64,000 bases of DNA from Candidatus Dormiibacterota bacterium. Its GTDB lineage: Bacteria > Chloroflexota > Dormibacteria > CF-121. Location: contig DASZZN010000005.1 in NCBI GenBank assembly GCA_035544955.1, forward strand, positions 1 to 64,000. Direction: 5' to 3'. A program made the position numbers and the translations under genes. This document shows positions 39,966-48,038 of the stretch, piece after piece (the first letter of the stretch is position 1; each line of letters opens with the position of its first letter). The notes beneath the pieces are model-generated. The model did no database searches. It saw nothing but the letters and a program-made list of their open reading frames with translations, and was not told the DNA's origin.

Positions 39966-41120
39966 TCACACGAGCAGTGACTCGAGCCGGGCCGCCGCCT
40001 GTGCCGGTGGATCTGTTGCGCGCAGTCGAGCGGAATGCTTCGCGGCCTTACGGCCCATCTCCTGATCGGCGAGCGACCGTTTCACGGCGGCGCCAATAGT
40101 TTCGGCGGTTGCCTGCGCGCACGGCACGACCTCGGCGACACCGAGCGCCTCGGCCCTGGCGGCGACGCCGGGCTGATCACGGCCCCATGGAACCAGCACC
40201 ATCGGCTTCCCGTGCCACAGCGCCTTCATCACGCTTCCGTGCCCTGCGTGGCTGACGAGCAGTGCCGCTTGCCCCAACACGGCCGAATGCGAAACGGTCT
40301 TCTCGACCCGCGCATTCGATGGATGCGCCGTGAGCTCTGAGGGCTCGTGTTCCGGTCCGAGCGTGACGAGAACTCGGACGCGCTCATCGGCGAGCGCGCG
40401 ACCGGCCGCGTCGGCGAGCACGACGTCATCCTGACGCTGCGAGCTGATCGAAACAAGAACCCACGGATCGCCGGGTTCTTGAAGGTAGCGTGGACGTTCT
40501 CGAGGTGGCTCCCAGATGCCAAGCGGTCCGACGTAGTGGTGCCGAGACGGCAGGCGATCAAACGAGTAGTCGAAGACCTGGTCCGTGGCGTGCAACACGA
40601 GGTCCGCTGACTCGAGCAGTTCCGCGTAGCGCGTGATCAGGGGGATCGCCCGCGGGCCAAAGTCCTCCTCAACCGGGCGCGGCGGGTTGGGGCCGATGTA
40701 AAAGGTGCTGTTGACGACCGCCCATGGACACGGCGGGCAGGTGGCGTCAACCGCCTCGACGCCAAAGAGGGAGGTGACGATGGCGGTCGGTTTATGGCGC
40801 TCGATCGACAGCGCGATCGGCTCCGCCACGTCATGAGCCCAGACGGTCATAGCGCGCTGAAGCATCGGACCGGCCTTTGCCAGATCGCTCCCCGACGCCT
40901 GCATCGCCTCCTGGACCACGCTCGCCAGGCGAGGACCGAGATCGACCTCTGTCGGTAGGACCTCGACGTCCACCTGGAGTGGAAGGAGCGTGCGCTGCAC
41001 CGACGCATCACCGATAAAGGTGATCTCGTGGCCCCGCTCACGCAACGCCAGGCTGGCGGCCACGAGCGGCGGCAAGTCGCCGCCGGCGCCACCCGTCGCG
41101 ACGACGAGGATCTCGCCCAC
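39966..41120 (-). CDS. GT1-family glycosyltransferase (MGT/UGT-like)
   Basis: This 384-residue GT-B fold enzyme has an N-terminal acceptor domain beginning ILVVATGGAGGDLPPLVAAS. The C-terminal donor domain includes RVLVTLGPEHEP and the UGT signature SHAGHGSVMKALWHGKPMVL continuing into PWGRDQPGVAARAEALG. Such enzymes glycosylate macrolides, terpenoids or sterols. The acceptor is unknown and no biosynthetic cluster is adjacent. The start is GTG 41120. Confidence 0.88.
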   Translation of the reverse strand: MGEILVVATGGAGGDLPPLVAASLALRERGHEITFIGDASVQRTLLPLQVDVEVLPTEVDLGPRLASVVQEAMQASGSDLAKAGPMLQRAMTVWAHDVAEPIALSIERHKPTAIVTSLFGVEAVDATCPPCPWAVVNSTFYIGPNPPRPVEEDFGPRAIPLITRYAELLESADLVLHATDQVFDYSFDRLPSRHHYVGPLGIWEPPRERPRYLQEPGDPWVLVSISSQRQDDVVLADAAGRALADERVRVLVTLGPEHEPSELTAHPSNARVEKTVSHSAVLGQAALLVSHAGHGSVMKALWHGKPMVLVPWGRDQPGVAARAEALGVAEVVPCAQATAETIGAAVKRSLADQEMGRKAAKHSARLRATDPPAQAAARLESLLV

Positions 41121-41220
41121 CGGTCAATGATGCGCCGATTCGCCCGTAGGCTTCAGTAACGCTTGGCTTTTTTACGGCGTTCACGATGTAAACGCCCTGG
41201 GTGCGCCATTCGTAGTACAG

Positions 41221-41751
41221 GTGAACAAGGAGAACACGCTGACCAGTGCTGATCGTCCGTGGTTCGAAGCGCACGTTCGGTTACTGGCGCGTCCCGCCTA
41301 CCAGTTCAGCCTGATGCTTACCCAGAATCCCGCCATCGCCGAGGAGGTCCTGCAAGAGGCCTTGACCCAACTCTGGGCGTCGCCCGCCACGCCCTCAGAG
41401 CTGGCCGACTTCCGGCGCTACCTCTATCGAATCGTGTCGAGCCGTGCCACCGATTACCACCGGCGCCAGGCGCTCGCCCGGCGGATCCGTTTCTGGGCGC
41501 CCGAGGCGCCCGACCCAATGGCGGTGATCGAGCGGCGGGTCGGTGACCAGGAAATGGGCCGGCTGCTCCGCTCCCTGTCTCCGCGCGAACGTCAGGTCGC
41601 CTACCTCTATTACTTCGAAGACCAGCCGGCCGATGAGATCAGCCGCGCGCTCGGCATCAAGCCTGCGACGGTGCGTGTCCTGTTGCATCGCACGGTGCAG
41701 AAGCTTCGCCGCCTGGGTCCCGAACTCAACATCCAGGAGCAGTCAAACTGA
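41221..41751 (+). CDS. ECF RNA polymerase sigma factor
   Basis: 176 residues. Region 2 contains EVLQEALTQLWAS and FRRYLYRIVSSRATDYHRRQ. Region 4 contains SPRERQVAYLYYFEDQPADE and LGIKPATVRVLLHRTVQKLR. It starts with GTG 41221, and the stop overlaps the next ATG (TGATG). It forms the third sigma/membrane-protein pair in the window. Confidence 0.9.
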   Translation: MNKENTLTSADRPWFEAHVRLLARPAYQFSLMLTQNPAIAEEVLQEALTQLWASPATPSELADFRRYLYRIVSSRATDYHRRQALARRIRFWAPEAPDPMAVIERRVGDQEMGRLLRSLSPRERQVAYLYYFEDQPADEISRALGIKPATVRVLLHRTVQKLRRLGPELNIQEQSN

Positions 41752-43118
41752 TGGAAAAGGATTCCGCGGGCGAAGGCCGCCTCCGCCGCTATGCGCAGGC
41801 GTTTCGGCGCGAGGCCAACCCGCCGGCCGATCTGGCGACCAGCCTCGTGACCCGCCTCACAACCCGGGGGTCGTCGAGCCGTTTTGGCGCGTTGCCGGCC
41901 TTCGCCGCGGCTGCCGGCGTCCTGGTCCTTGGATTGGTGATCGCCTTCGGCGCGATGCAGCTGCGAGCCATGGGCCGTCCATCGCACGGGCCACCCATCA
42001 CCCTGACCACGGCGACACCGAGCGCAAGCCCCGACATGACGCCGACGCCCTCACCGTCGCCAACAGCAACGCCAACCCCGCCGGCGGCGCCGCCGTCCGG
42101 TGCCGTGCCTCAGGGAGTCCCCGCGCTGGCGTCGATTCAAATGGTCGGTCCGAGCCTGGGCTGGGCGGTTGGCTCGCACGCCATCTACACGACCAGCGAC
42201 GGAACCCACTGGACGAAGCAGTATTCCTCAACCGAGACCTTTGTCGGCGTGGACTTCATCAGCACGACGACCGGCTGGGTTGTAGGTGGCCAGTCGTTAC
42301 TCGGAACCACCGATGGTGGACGCAGCTGGCACCAGCTCGGCGAGGGCCGGCAGTGGATCCGTTCGGTGCACTTCGTCAGCCCCAGCCAGGGCTGGGGAAT
42401 TGCCGGCGGCAACGAGCCGCTGATCATGCATGGCGTCCTGATGCCCAGCAGCGCCGGCAGCGTGGTCGTCTCGACTGACGGCGGCCGGTCGTGGACCGAC
42501 CTCCACACCCCGCGCGACCCACAGTCGGTGTGCTTCAGTGACAGCGGCCATGGATGGCTGGCGACCCTGTCCGGGACGGTGTACCGCAGTCAGAACGGCG
42601 GCCAGACCTGGAGCCAGGCGCTGCAGATGGCGCGCAGCGATCCCGGTCTTTCGGGATGGGCGCGCGTCGAGTGCGCCGCGCCGTCGGCGCTATGGGTGCA
42701 GTGGGTTCCGGGTGGTGCGGCGGCCGGCCATGCGCCATACGTGGTCTATGCCACGACGAATGGCCAGACCTGGCGCACGGTGATGGCTGAGGCCGGTACG
42801 ATCGGCAACGCAATGCCTGGTGTTCCGGCCGGTCCCGGTTCCTACCCCGGAAGCTTCAGCGTCGTCGATCCGTCCGACGCCGTCTTCGTGGGTGACACGC
42901 CGCCGGCCAACGCCGCCTCGTGCATGATCGCTACCGGCGGTGGCGCCACGCTAAAGAGCACGGGGCAAGTCAACGGTGCGTGGCAGACCTTCGATGCGGC
43001 CTTCGTGAACACCTCTACGGGCTGGGTGCTCGCCGTCGACGGCAACGGTCACGACGTCATCGTACGGACGAACGATGGTGGCTACCACTGGTCGCAGCAG
43101 CTGGCCGTCGCCGGCTAG
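41751..43118 (+). CDS. Membrane-anchored BNR/Ycf48-like beta-propeller protein, ECF-linked
   Basis: 455 residues. A short cytoplasmic N-terminus, one TM helix (FAAAAGVLVLGLVIAFGAMQ, about 50-69) and a Thr/Pro/Ser linker (about 85-120) lead to a beta-propeller. The propeller has at least six BNR-like blades with the motif S/T-x-D/N-G-x-x-W, such as YTTSDGTHWTKQ, GTTDGGRSWHQL, VSTDGGRSWTDL, YRSQNGGQTWSQ and RTNDGGYHWSQQ. Coupling to the sigma gene suggests an anti-sigma or surface sensor role; no zinc anti-sigma motif is visible. Confidence 0.82.
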   Translation: MEKDSAGEGRLRRYAQAFRREANPPADLATSLVTRLTTRGSSSRFGALPAFAAAAGVLVLGLVIAFGAMQLRAMGRPSHGPPITLTTATPSASPDMTPTPSPSPTATPTPPAAPPSGAVPQGVPALASIQMVGPSLGWAVGSHAIYTTSDGTHWTKQYSSTETFVGVDFISTTTGWVVGGQSLLGTTDGGRSWHQLGEGRQWIRSVHFVSPSQGWGIAGGNEPLIMHGVLMPSSAGSVVVSTDGGRSWTDLHTPRDPQSVCFSDSGHGWLATLSGTVYRSQNGGQTWSQALQMARSDPGLSGWARVECAAPSALWVQWVPGGAAAGHAPYVVYATTNGQTWRTVMAEAGTIGNAMPGVPAGPGSYPGSFSVVDPSDAVFVGDTPPANAASCMIATGGGATLKSTGQVNGAWQTFDAAFVNTSTGWVLAVDGNGHDVIVRTNDGGYHWSQQLAVAG

Positions 43119-43181
43119 ACTTCCGGCTGGAAACGGTCGCTCGCGGACGTAGGAAGATCGGCCTCCAGCCGTTGTTCTGGC

Positions 43182-43689
43182 TTGGTCGCTCTGCTCGTCG
43201 GGCTTTCGGCACTTCCTTGGGTCGCCGGCGGATTGTTCTTCTATAACGCGGTGCGGGCAGCGCCTGCGGCCCACGCCTACCAGCAGGCGTCGCCGTGCGC
43301 GGCTGACCCGTCGGCTGGTAACTGCGTCCAGCTGGTCCACGGGACGATCACTGCGGTCGACACCCAGGCAGGACGGGGAACGCTGACGACCAATTTCTCC
43401 GTTGGGCTTCCGACCCGTATACAGCCTGGCCGGATGACGACCTTCCTGGTTAGGCCGCCTTCTTGGCTGGAGCGCGGCGAGGCCGTTGACGTCACGCTCT
43501 ACGAGGGGAAAATCACCCAGGTCAGCGATAACGGCTCGCAAGCGGACACCGACGTCAACCCGGTGGTGCACCTGCATGACTTGCTCATCAGTGGGTCAAT
43601 GTGTCTCGTCTTTTGGGCTCGTCCTCGAGGGCGGCATCCTCATCAGTGTGCTACGAGGACGGAAAGGCTCAGGCGAGCCGCCGGGCTAA
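43182..43689 (+). pseudogene. Small two-TM membrane protein with a single-base frameshift
   Basis: From TTG 43182 the frame encodes a TM segment (VALLVGLSALPWVAGGLFFY) and a beta-rich outer part (NCVQLVHGTITAVDTQAGRG; WLERGEAVDVTLYEGKITQV) up to HDLLISGSMCLVF. There the TTTT run at 43611-43614 breaks the frame. Removing one T gives FGLVLEGGILISVLRGRKGS and a stop at 43687-43689, a normal C-terminal TM helix. The undisrupted product would be about 168 residues. Without correction the frame runs on into sequence antisense to the dehydrogenase gene. Confidence 0.65.
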
Positions 43690-43705
43690 CGCGGGGCCGC
43701 CGACG

Positions 43706-45163
43706 CTACCAGTTCGTGGCGATGTACTTCGTCTCGAGAAACTCCATCAGTCCCTCGTGCGCGCCTTCCCGGCCGATGCCGCTTTGTTTGACCCCGCCGA
43801 ACGGGGCGGCCGGGTCGGAGATGAAGCCGCGATTGAGCCCGACCATCCCGGACTCGATCGCCTCGGCGATCGCGAGGCCTTTGGCCAGGTCGCGCGTATA
43901 GACGTAAGAGGCGAGGCCACGGTCGGTCCGATTCGCAAACTCGATGGCTTCGTTGACATCGCGGAAGGTCACGACCGGAGCAATCGGCCCGAAGATTTCC
44001 TCCTTGAGGATGTGCTCATCGGGTGGAACCTCGCTTAGGACGGTAGGCGGGACGAAATACCCCGGGCGGCTCGGCGCCTTGCCTCCTGTGAGCACCCGGG
44101 CCCCATGCCCCGCCGCTTCCGCAACCAGTCCCAGCATCTTCTCGCGCGCCGGCTCGTTGATCACCGGTCCGACTTTGACGTCGGGATCCATGCCTGATCC
44201 GACCGCTAACGCGCCCATGGTCCGGGCCAGCATTGTCGAGAACTTCTCGGCGACCGGCGCCTCGACGTAGAACCGGTTCGCGGCGATGCACGACTGCCCC
44301 GAGTTTCGCATCTTGGCGACCATCGCACCCTCGAGCGCGGCATCCAGGTCAGCGTCCGCCAGCACGATGAACGGCGCGTTGCCGCCCAGCTCCATCGAGC
44401 AGCTGATCACGTTCTCCGCCGCCTGCGCCAGCAGGAGGCGCCCCACCTCGGTCGAGCCCGTGAAGGAGAGCTTGCGCACCCGCGGATCCTCGAGCATGGC
44501 CTTGACCACTTCCGACGACCGCTTCGACGAGATTACGTTGACGACGCCCTTTGGCACGCCGGCCTGCTCGAGGAGGTCCGCGATCGCCAGCGCCGTCAGC
44601 GGCGTTTCCGATGCCGGCTTCAACACGACGGTGCAACCGGCGGCCAGGGCGGGCCCGATCTTCCGGGTCGCCATCGCCGCCGGAAAATTCCACGGCGTGA
44701 CCAGCACGGACACACCGATGGGCTGGTGCTCGACGAGGATGCGGTTGGCGCCGCTGGGCGAGATGGACACCGAGCCGATATTCCGCACGGCTTCTTCGGA
44801 GAACCAGCGGAAGAACTCGGCTGCGTAGGCAACCTCGCCGCGTGCCTCGCCCATCGGCTTGCCGTTCTCGCGGACCATCAACTCCGCGAGCCTTTCCTGG
44901 TCGCGGATCATCAGCTCGAAGCCTTTGCGCAGGATCTCGGCGCGCTGCCGTGGCGGCCTGGCGGCCCAGGACCGGAACGCGTCAGCGGCCGCCTGCACGG
45001 CGGCGAGCGCATCCTGCACCGAGGCGCTGGCGACGGTCGCGATCACCTCGCCCGTCGCCGGGTCCTGGACGTCGATCCGCTGGCCGTCGGAGGCCGGTCT
45101 CCAGGACCCATTGATATAGAGGTCGGTGTGGCGAACGGAGATCAGCTCGCTGACCGGGGTCAT
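43706..45163 (-). CDS. gabD: Succinate-semialdehyde dehydrogenase-type aldehyde dehydrogenase
   Basis: 485 residues of the ALDH fold. The catalytic Cys is in MRNSGQSCIAANRFYVE, the general-base Glu in SCSMELGGNAPFIVLADADL, the NAD(P) loop in LSFTGSTEVGRLLLAQAAEN, and VLVTPWNFPAAMATRKIGPA precedes it. The GabD/SSADH class is the closest by motif; the natural substrate could be another semialdehyde. ATG 45163 is preferred to the GTG at 45223. It follows lacI on the same strand with a 62-base gap. Confidence 0.85.
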   Translation of the reverse strand: MTPVSELISVRHTDLYINGSWRPASDGQRIDVQDPATGEVIATVASASVQDALAAVQAAADAFRSWAARPPRQRAEILRKGFELMIRDQERLAELMVRENGKPMGEARGEVAYAAEFFRWFSEEAVRNIGSVSISPSGANRILVEHQPIGVSVLVTPWNFPAAMATRKIGPALAAGCTVVLKPASETPLTALAIADLLEQAGVPKGVVNVISSKRSSEVVKAMLEDPRVRKLSFTGSTEVGRLLLAQAAENVISCSMELGGNAPFIVLADADLDAALEGAMVAKMRNSGQSCIAANRFYVEAPVAEKFSTMLARTMGALAVGSGMDPDVKVGPVINEPAREKMLGLVAEAAGHGARVLTGGKAPSRPGYFVPPTVLSEVPPDEHILKEEIFGPIAPVVTFRDVNEAIEFANRTDRGLASYVYTRDLAKGLAIAEAIESGMVGLNRGFISDPAAPFGGVKQSGIGREGAHEGLMEFLETKYIATNW

Positions 45164-45225
45164 TTCATTGATTTTCGCACGGTCTCGACGATCCGCTCGA
45201 CCGATGGCATGGCCACGGCTCAAGG

Positions 45226-46302
45226 TTAACGAATGTCAGGAGGCGGACCGGTCGATTGGCGCACTACCAGCTCGGGGGCGAGCCGTCGAGACGCCGGCGG
45301 CGGGCCGGGCGAGGTGAGCATTTGGACGAGAAACTGGGCGGCGGTCCGGCCGATTTCCTCGCGCTGTTGACGGATGGAGGTGAGGGGGGGCACGATGCGG
45401 TCATCGTGTGGCAAATCGTGATAGCCGATCATCGACAGGTCCCTCGGAGCCAGCAAGCCTCGTTCCTCCGCCGCGGTCAGCGCGCCGAAGGCCATCAGGT
45501 CGTGATGGGCGAAGATGCCGGTTGGCCGCGGTCCCTTGCGATCGAGGAGCTTTCCCATCAGGAAACGACCTTCTTCGGGCGATCCCGTGGGAGCCGTGGA
45601 GCGAACGACGACTTCCACCGCGCCCGCCGCCGCAACCGTCTTGCTGAAGCCGCGGGCACGCAAGATGCAGGAGTTGAGGTCCGGCGGTCCGCGCAGTTGG
45701 GCGACGCGCCGGTGCCCGAGCGAGAGGAGATGTTTAGCCGCCAGCACGCCGCCAAGGAAGTCGTCATTAGTGGCGGCCGGCAGGCGAATCCCGGGAACCT
45801 CCTGAACGACCAGCACAAGCGGGATGCCCTGACGCCGGATCCGGCGCAGCCTGGGTGCGTCGCGGATTCGCGCGCCGGTCAGGATGATGGCGTCGACCCG
45901 CCGGCTCAGGAGGTGATTGAGGATCCGATCCAGGCGTGCCGAATCGCCCTGCGTCTCCGAGATCAATGACATCAGACCGGCCCGCTCCAGCTCGTTGGCG
46001 ATGCCACGGAGGACCGGGCCAATGTTGGGATTCCCCAGGTTGGCGGTGACCACCGCGACGGTATTCGTGCGACCGCGCTTCAAGCCACTGGCCACCATGT
46101 CCGGCTGGTATCCCATCCTCTTCGCGACGGCCTGGACATGCTTCCGGGTGTCGATGCTGACCCGCCGCACAGTCGCGGGATCGAGCGCGCGGGACACGGT
46201 CGAATAGTGCACCCCCGCGGCACGAGCAACCTCCTCCAGGGTCACGATCGTCCGTCCCCGGCGCGCGTTGCGCTCGCCCACCCCGTCGCCCCTCCCTGAC
46301 AT
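45226..46302 (-). CDS. LacI-family transcriptional regulator
   Basis: About 358 residues. The N-terminal HTH reads VTLEEVARAAGVHYSTVSRA with hinge RMGYQPDMVASGLKRGRTNT, followed by a periplasmic-binding-protein-like effector domain (VAVVTANLGNPNIGPVLRGI). The start could be ATG 46302 or TTG 46329. Two identical CAAACGTTTG palindromes upstream match the A/T-CG-A/T core expected of LacI-family operators. It is divergent from the binding-protein gene and upstream of the aldehyde dehydrogenase. The effector is unknown. Confidence 0.92.
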   Translation of the reverse strand: MSGRGDGVGERNARRGRTIVTLEEVARAAGVHYSTVSRALDPATVRRVSIDTRKHVQAVAKRMGYQPDMVASGLKRGRTNTVAVVTANLGNPNIGPVLRGIANELERAGLMSLISETQGDSARLDRILNHLLSRRVDAIILTGARIRDAPRLRRIRRQGIPLVLVVQEVPGIRLPAATNDDFLGGVLAAKHLLSLGHRRVAQLRGPPDLNSCILRARGFSKTVAAAGAVEVVVRSTAPTGSPEEGRFLMGKLLDRKGPRPTGIFAHHDLMAFGALTAAEERGLLAPRDLSMIGYHDLPHDDRIVPPLTSIRQQREEIGRTAAQFLVQMLTSPGPPPASRRLAPELVVRQSTGPPPDIR

Positions 46303-46403
46303 GCCCCAGGCGCTCGGCGCCTGGCCCAACGTTAACCCCTTGTGAAGCGATCTGCATCGGGAGCAACGCTCGGCAACCCGTTAAGGGCACGGTTAACGAA
46401 TGA

Positions 46404-46446
46404 CAAACGTTTGGCGCAAGAGAGAACTTGTCAAGCCAAACGTTTG
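46404..46446. promoter_or_regulatory. Two identical LacI-type operators (CAAACGTTTG)
   Basis: Perfect 10-bp palindromes at 46404-46413 and 46437-46446 are 33 bases apart, about three helical turns. The right one overlaps the -35 of the binding-protein promoter. The left one overlaps the expected -10 zone downstream of a minus-strand TTGACA (46429-46434) that could serve lacI. Confidence 0.75.
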
Positions 46447-46473
46447 ACAGATCAAATGACATGTGGCTAGCAT
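46444..46473 (+). promoter_or_regulatory. Promoter TTGACA-N18-TAGCAT for the binding-protein gene
   Basis: The -35 is at 46444-46449 and the -10 at 46468-46473. The predicted leader to ATG 46676 is about 195 bases; I see no gene or known riboswitch in it. Confidence 0.55.
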
Positions 46474-46675
46474 GACGCTCAGCGAGGGGTTCGCGACGTG
46501 CTATCCCCGAGTGCCAGGGCGGCGAAGGGGGCGGCGATATGGATACCGGCGCAGAGCGGTTGTCTGTAGCGCCGCTCCGCCTTGGTGCGATGTCGGGGAT
46601 GCCGTCCGCCAGCGCCGGGTCTGCGCGAGCTTCAGGCCGCAGGCCCTGGTGGTCAGCTGCTTCAATGTGACCGGC

Positions 46676-47908
46676 ATGCTCGCTTCCTCCAAGTGTGTGT
46701 CGATGGTTGTGTCAGGGCTGGCCCTGGTTCTGTCAGCGTGCAGCAGCTCATCGGCGAATACCACCGCATCACCCCAGGCGCCGATCTCGATCGGCGTGTC
46801 CGTATCGCTGAGTGGCGACTTTTCGGCCGACGGAAAGGCGCTGGAGCAGGGATACGACCTCTGGATGCAGGACGTCAACAGGAAGGGCGGACTGCTCGGT
46901 CACCCGGTGACGATGAAATACGTCGACGACGCCAGCAGCCAGCAGCAGGTGGTGACGAACTATACAAACCTGATCACCCAGGACAAGGTGGCGCTGGTCT
47001 TCGGACCGTTCAGCTCGCTTCTGACGATCCCGGGCTCCGCCGTCACCGATCGCTTTGGCTACGCGTTCCCAGAGCCGGCGGGCGGCGGTCCCAAGGTCTT
47101 CGACCGCGGCCTGAAATCCATCTTCTTCGTGCAGCCGGCGGCCATCGAAGACAACCTCGTGAGCTACACCAAATGGCTGCTGGCGCTCCCCAGCGACCAG
47201 CGCCCGAAGACGGCGGCCTATGCGACGCAGGATGATCCCTTCACCGAGCCGCAAGTTGACAAGGCCAAGGCCCTGCTCGAGGCCGGCGGGATCACCACGC
47301 CATCCGGCGGGTACAAGGTGTATCCGGCGGAGGCGACTGACGTCACGGCGATCGCCATGCAGATGATCCACGCGAATGCCGACGTCGTCATCCTCGGGAC
47401 ACAGCTGTCAGACGCTGTCGCCTTCATCAAGGTCTTCCAACAGCAGCACTACAACCCCAGGTCGCTGGTCGAAACGACCGGCCCAGACCAGGGGAAGGAC
47501 TTCTCCGACAAGGTCGGCGCCGCGGCGGAGGGCGTGATGGTGCCCGCGGGCTGGACCCCCAATGCCAAGGCCTACGGCACCAGCCAGTTTGTCCGCGAGT
47601 TCGTCGCCAAATACGGCGGTCAGGCGGGAGACCTCAGCGCCGACGCCGCCGAGGCCTACAGCGTCGGCCAGGTAGTCGAGCAGGCGGCCAAAAAGGCGAA
47701 CAGCATCGAAAATTCGAAGCTGATCACCGCATTGCATTCGGGAACCTACCAGACGATCCAGGGCCCTATGTCTTTCGACAGCACGGGGAAGCCGCAGGGT
47801 GGCGTGGGGGTGAACATCGAACAGTGGCAGTCGCGACTGGCGATCCTTGTTTATCCGCCCGCAGTAGCGGGTGCCAGGCCCGAGTATCCGAAGCCGAACT
47901 GGCCTTAG
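46676..47908 (+). CDS. Branched-chain amino-acid-type ABC substrate-binding lipoprotein
   Basis: This 410-residue protein has a lipoprotein signal (MVVSGLALVLSAC; lipid-modified Cys near residue 22) and a LivJ-like type-I periplasmic-binding fold. Its parts include SIGVSVSLSGDFSADGKALE, VALVFGPFSSLLTIPGSAVT and NADVVILGTQLSDAVAFIKV. Codons upstream of ATG 46676 are Arg-rich and look untranslated. No permease or ATPase genes follow; a terminator closes the unit, so the transporter must be elsewhere or the protein acts as a sensor. Confidence 0.88.
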   Translation: MLASSKCVSMVVSGLALVLSACSSSSANTTASPQAPISIGVSVSLSGDFSADGKALEQGYDLWMQDVNRKGGLLGHPVTMKYVDDASSQQQVVTNYTNLITQDKVALVFGPFSSLLTIPGSAVTDRFGYAFPEPAGGGPKVFDRGLKSIFFVQPAAIEDNLVSYTKWLLALPSDQRPKTAAYATQDDPFTEPQVDKAKALLEAGGITTPSGGYKVYPAEATDVTAIAMQMIHANADVVILGTQLSDAVAFIKVFQQQHYNPRSLVETTGPDQGKDFSDKVGAAAEGVMVPAGWTPNAKAYGTSQFVREFVAKYGGQAGDLSADAAEAYSVGQVVEQAAKKANSIENSKLITALHSGTYQTIQGPMSFDSTGKPQGGVGVNIEQWQSRLAILVYPPAVAGARPEYPKPNWP

Positions 47909-47955
47909 TTACGCTGTGGGCGGCTGACAGCTCATGCCCACTGAGCCACTTGTGC

Positions 47956-47983
47956 GGATGCCACGAGGCTACGGCATCCTTTT
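47956..47983 (+). terminator. Intrinsic terminator after the binding-protein gene
   Basis: GGATGCC (47956-47962) pairs with GGCATCC (47973-47979) over a 10-base loop and is followed by TTTT. Confidence 0.75.
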
Positions 47984-48038
47984 GTAGCAATCGTCCGTGG
48001 CGTGAAGCGGCTGCAACCGATAGCGTGGGTATCTCACA

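Noticed and set aside
45224-46402. GGTTAACGAATG at 45224-45235 and 46391-46402 flanking lacI
   Set aside because: Twelve bases is short, one copy overlaps the lacI stop, and no other sign of mobility is present.
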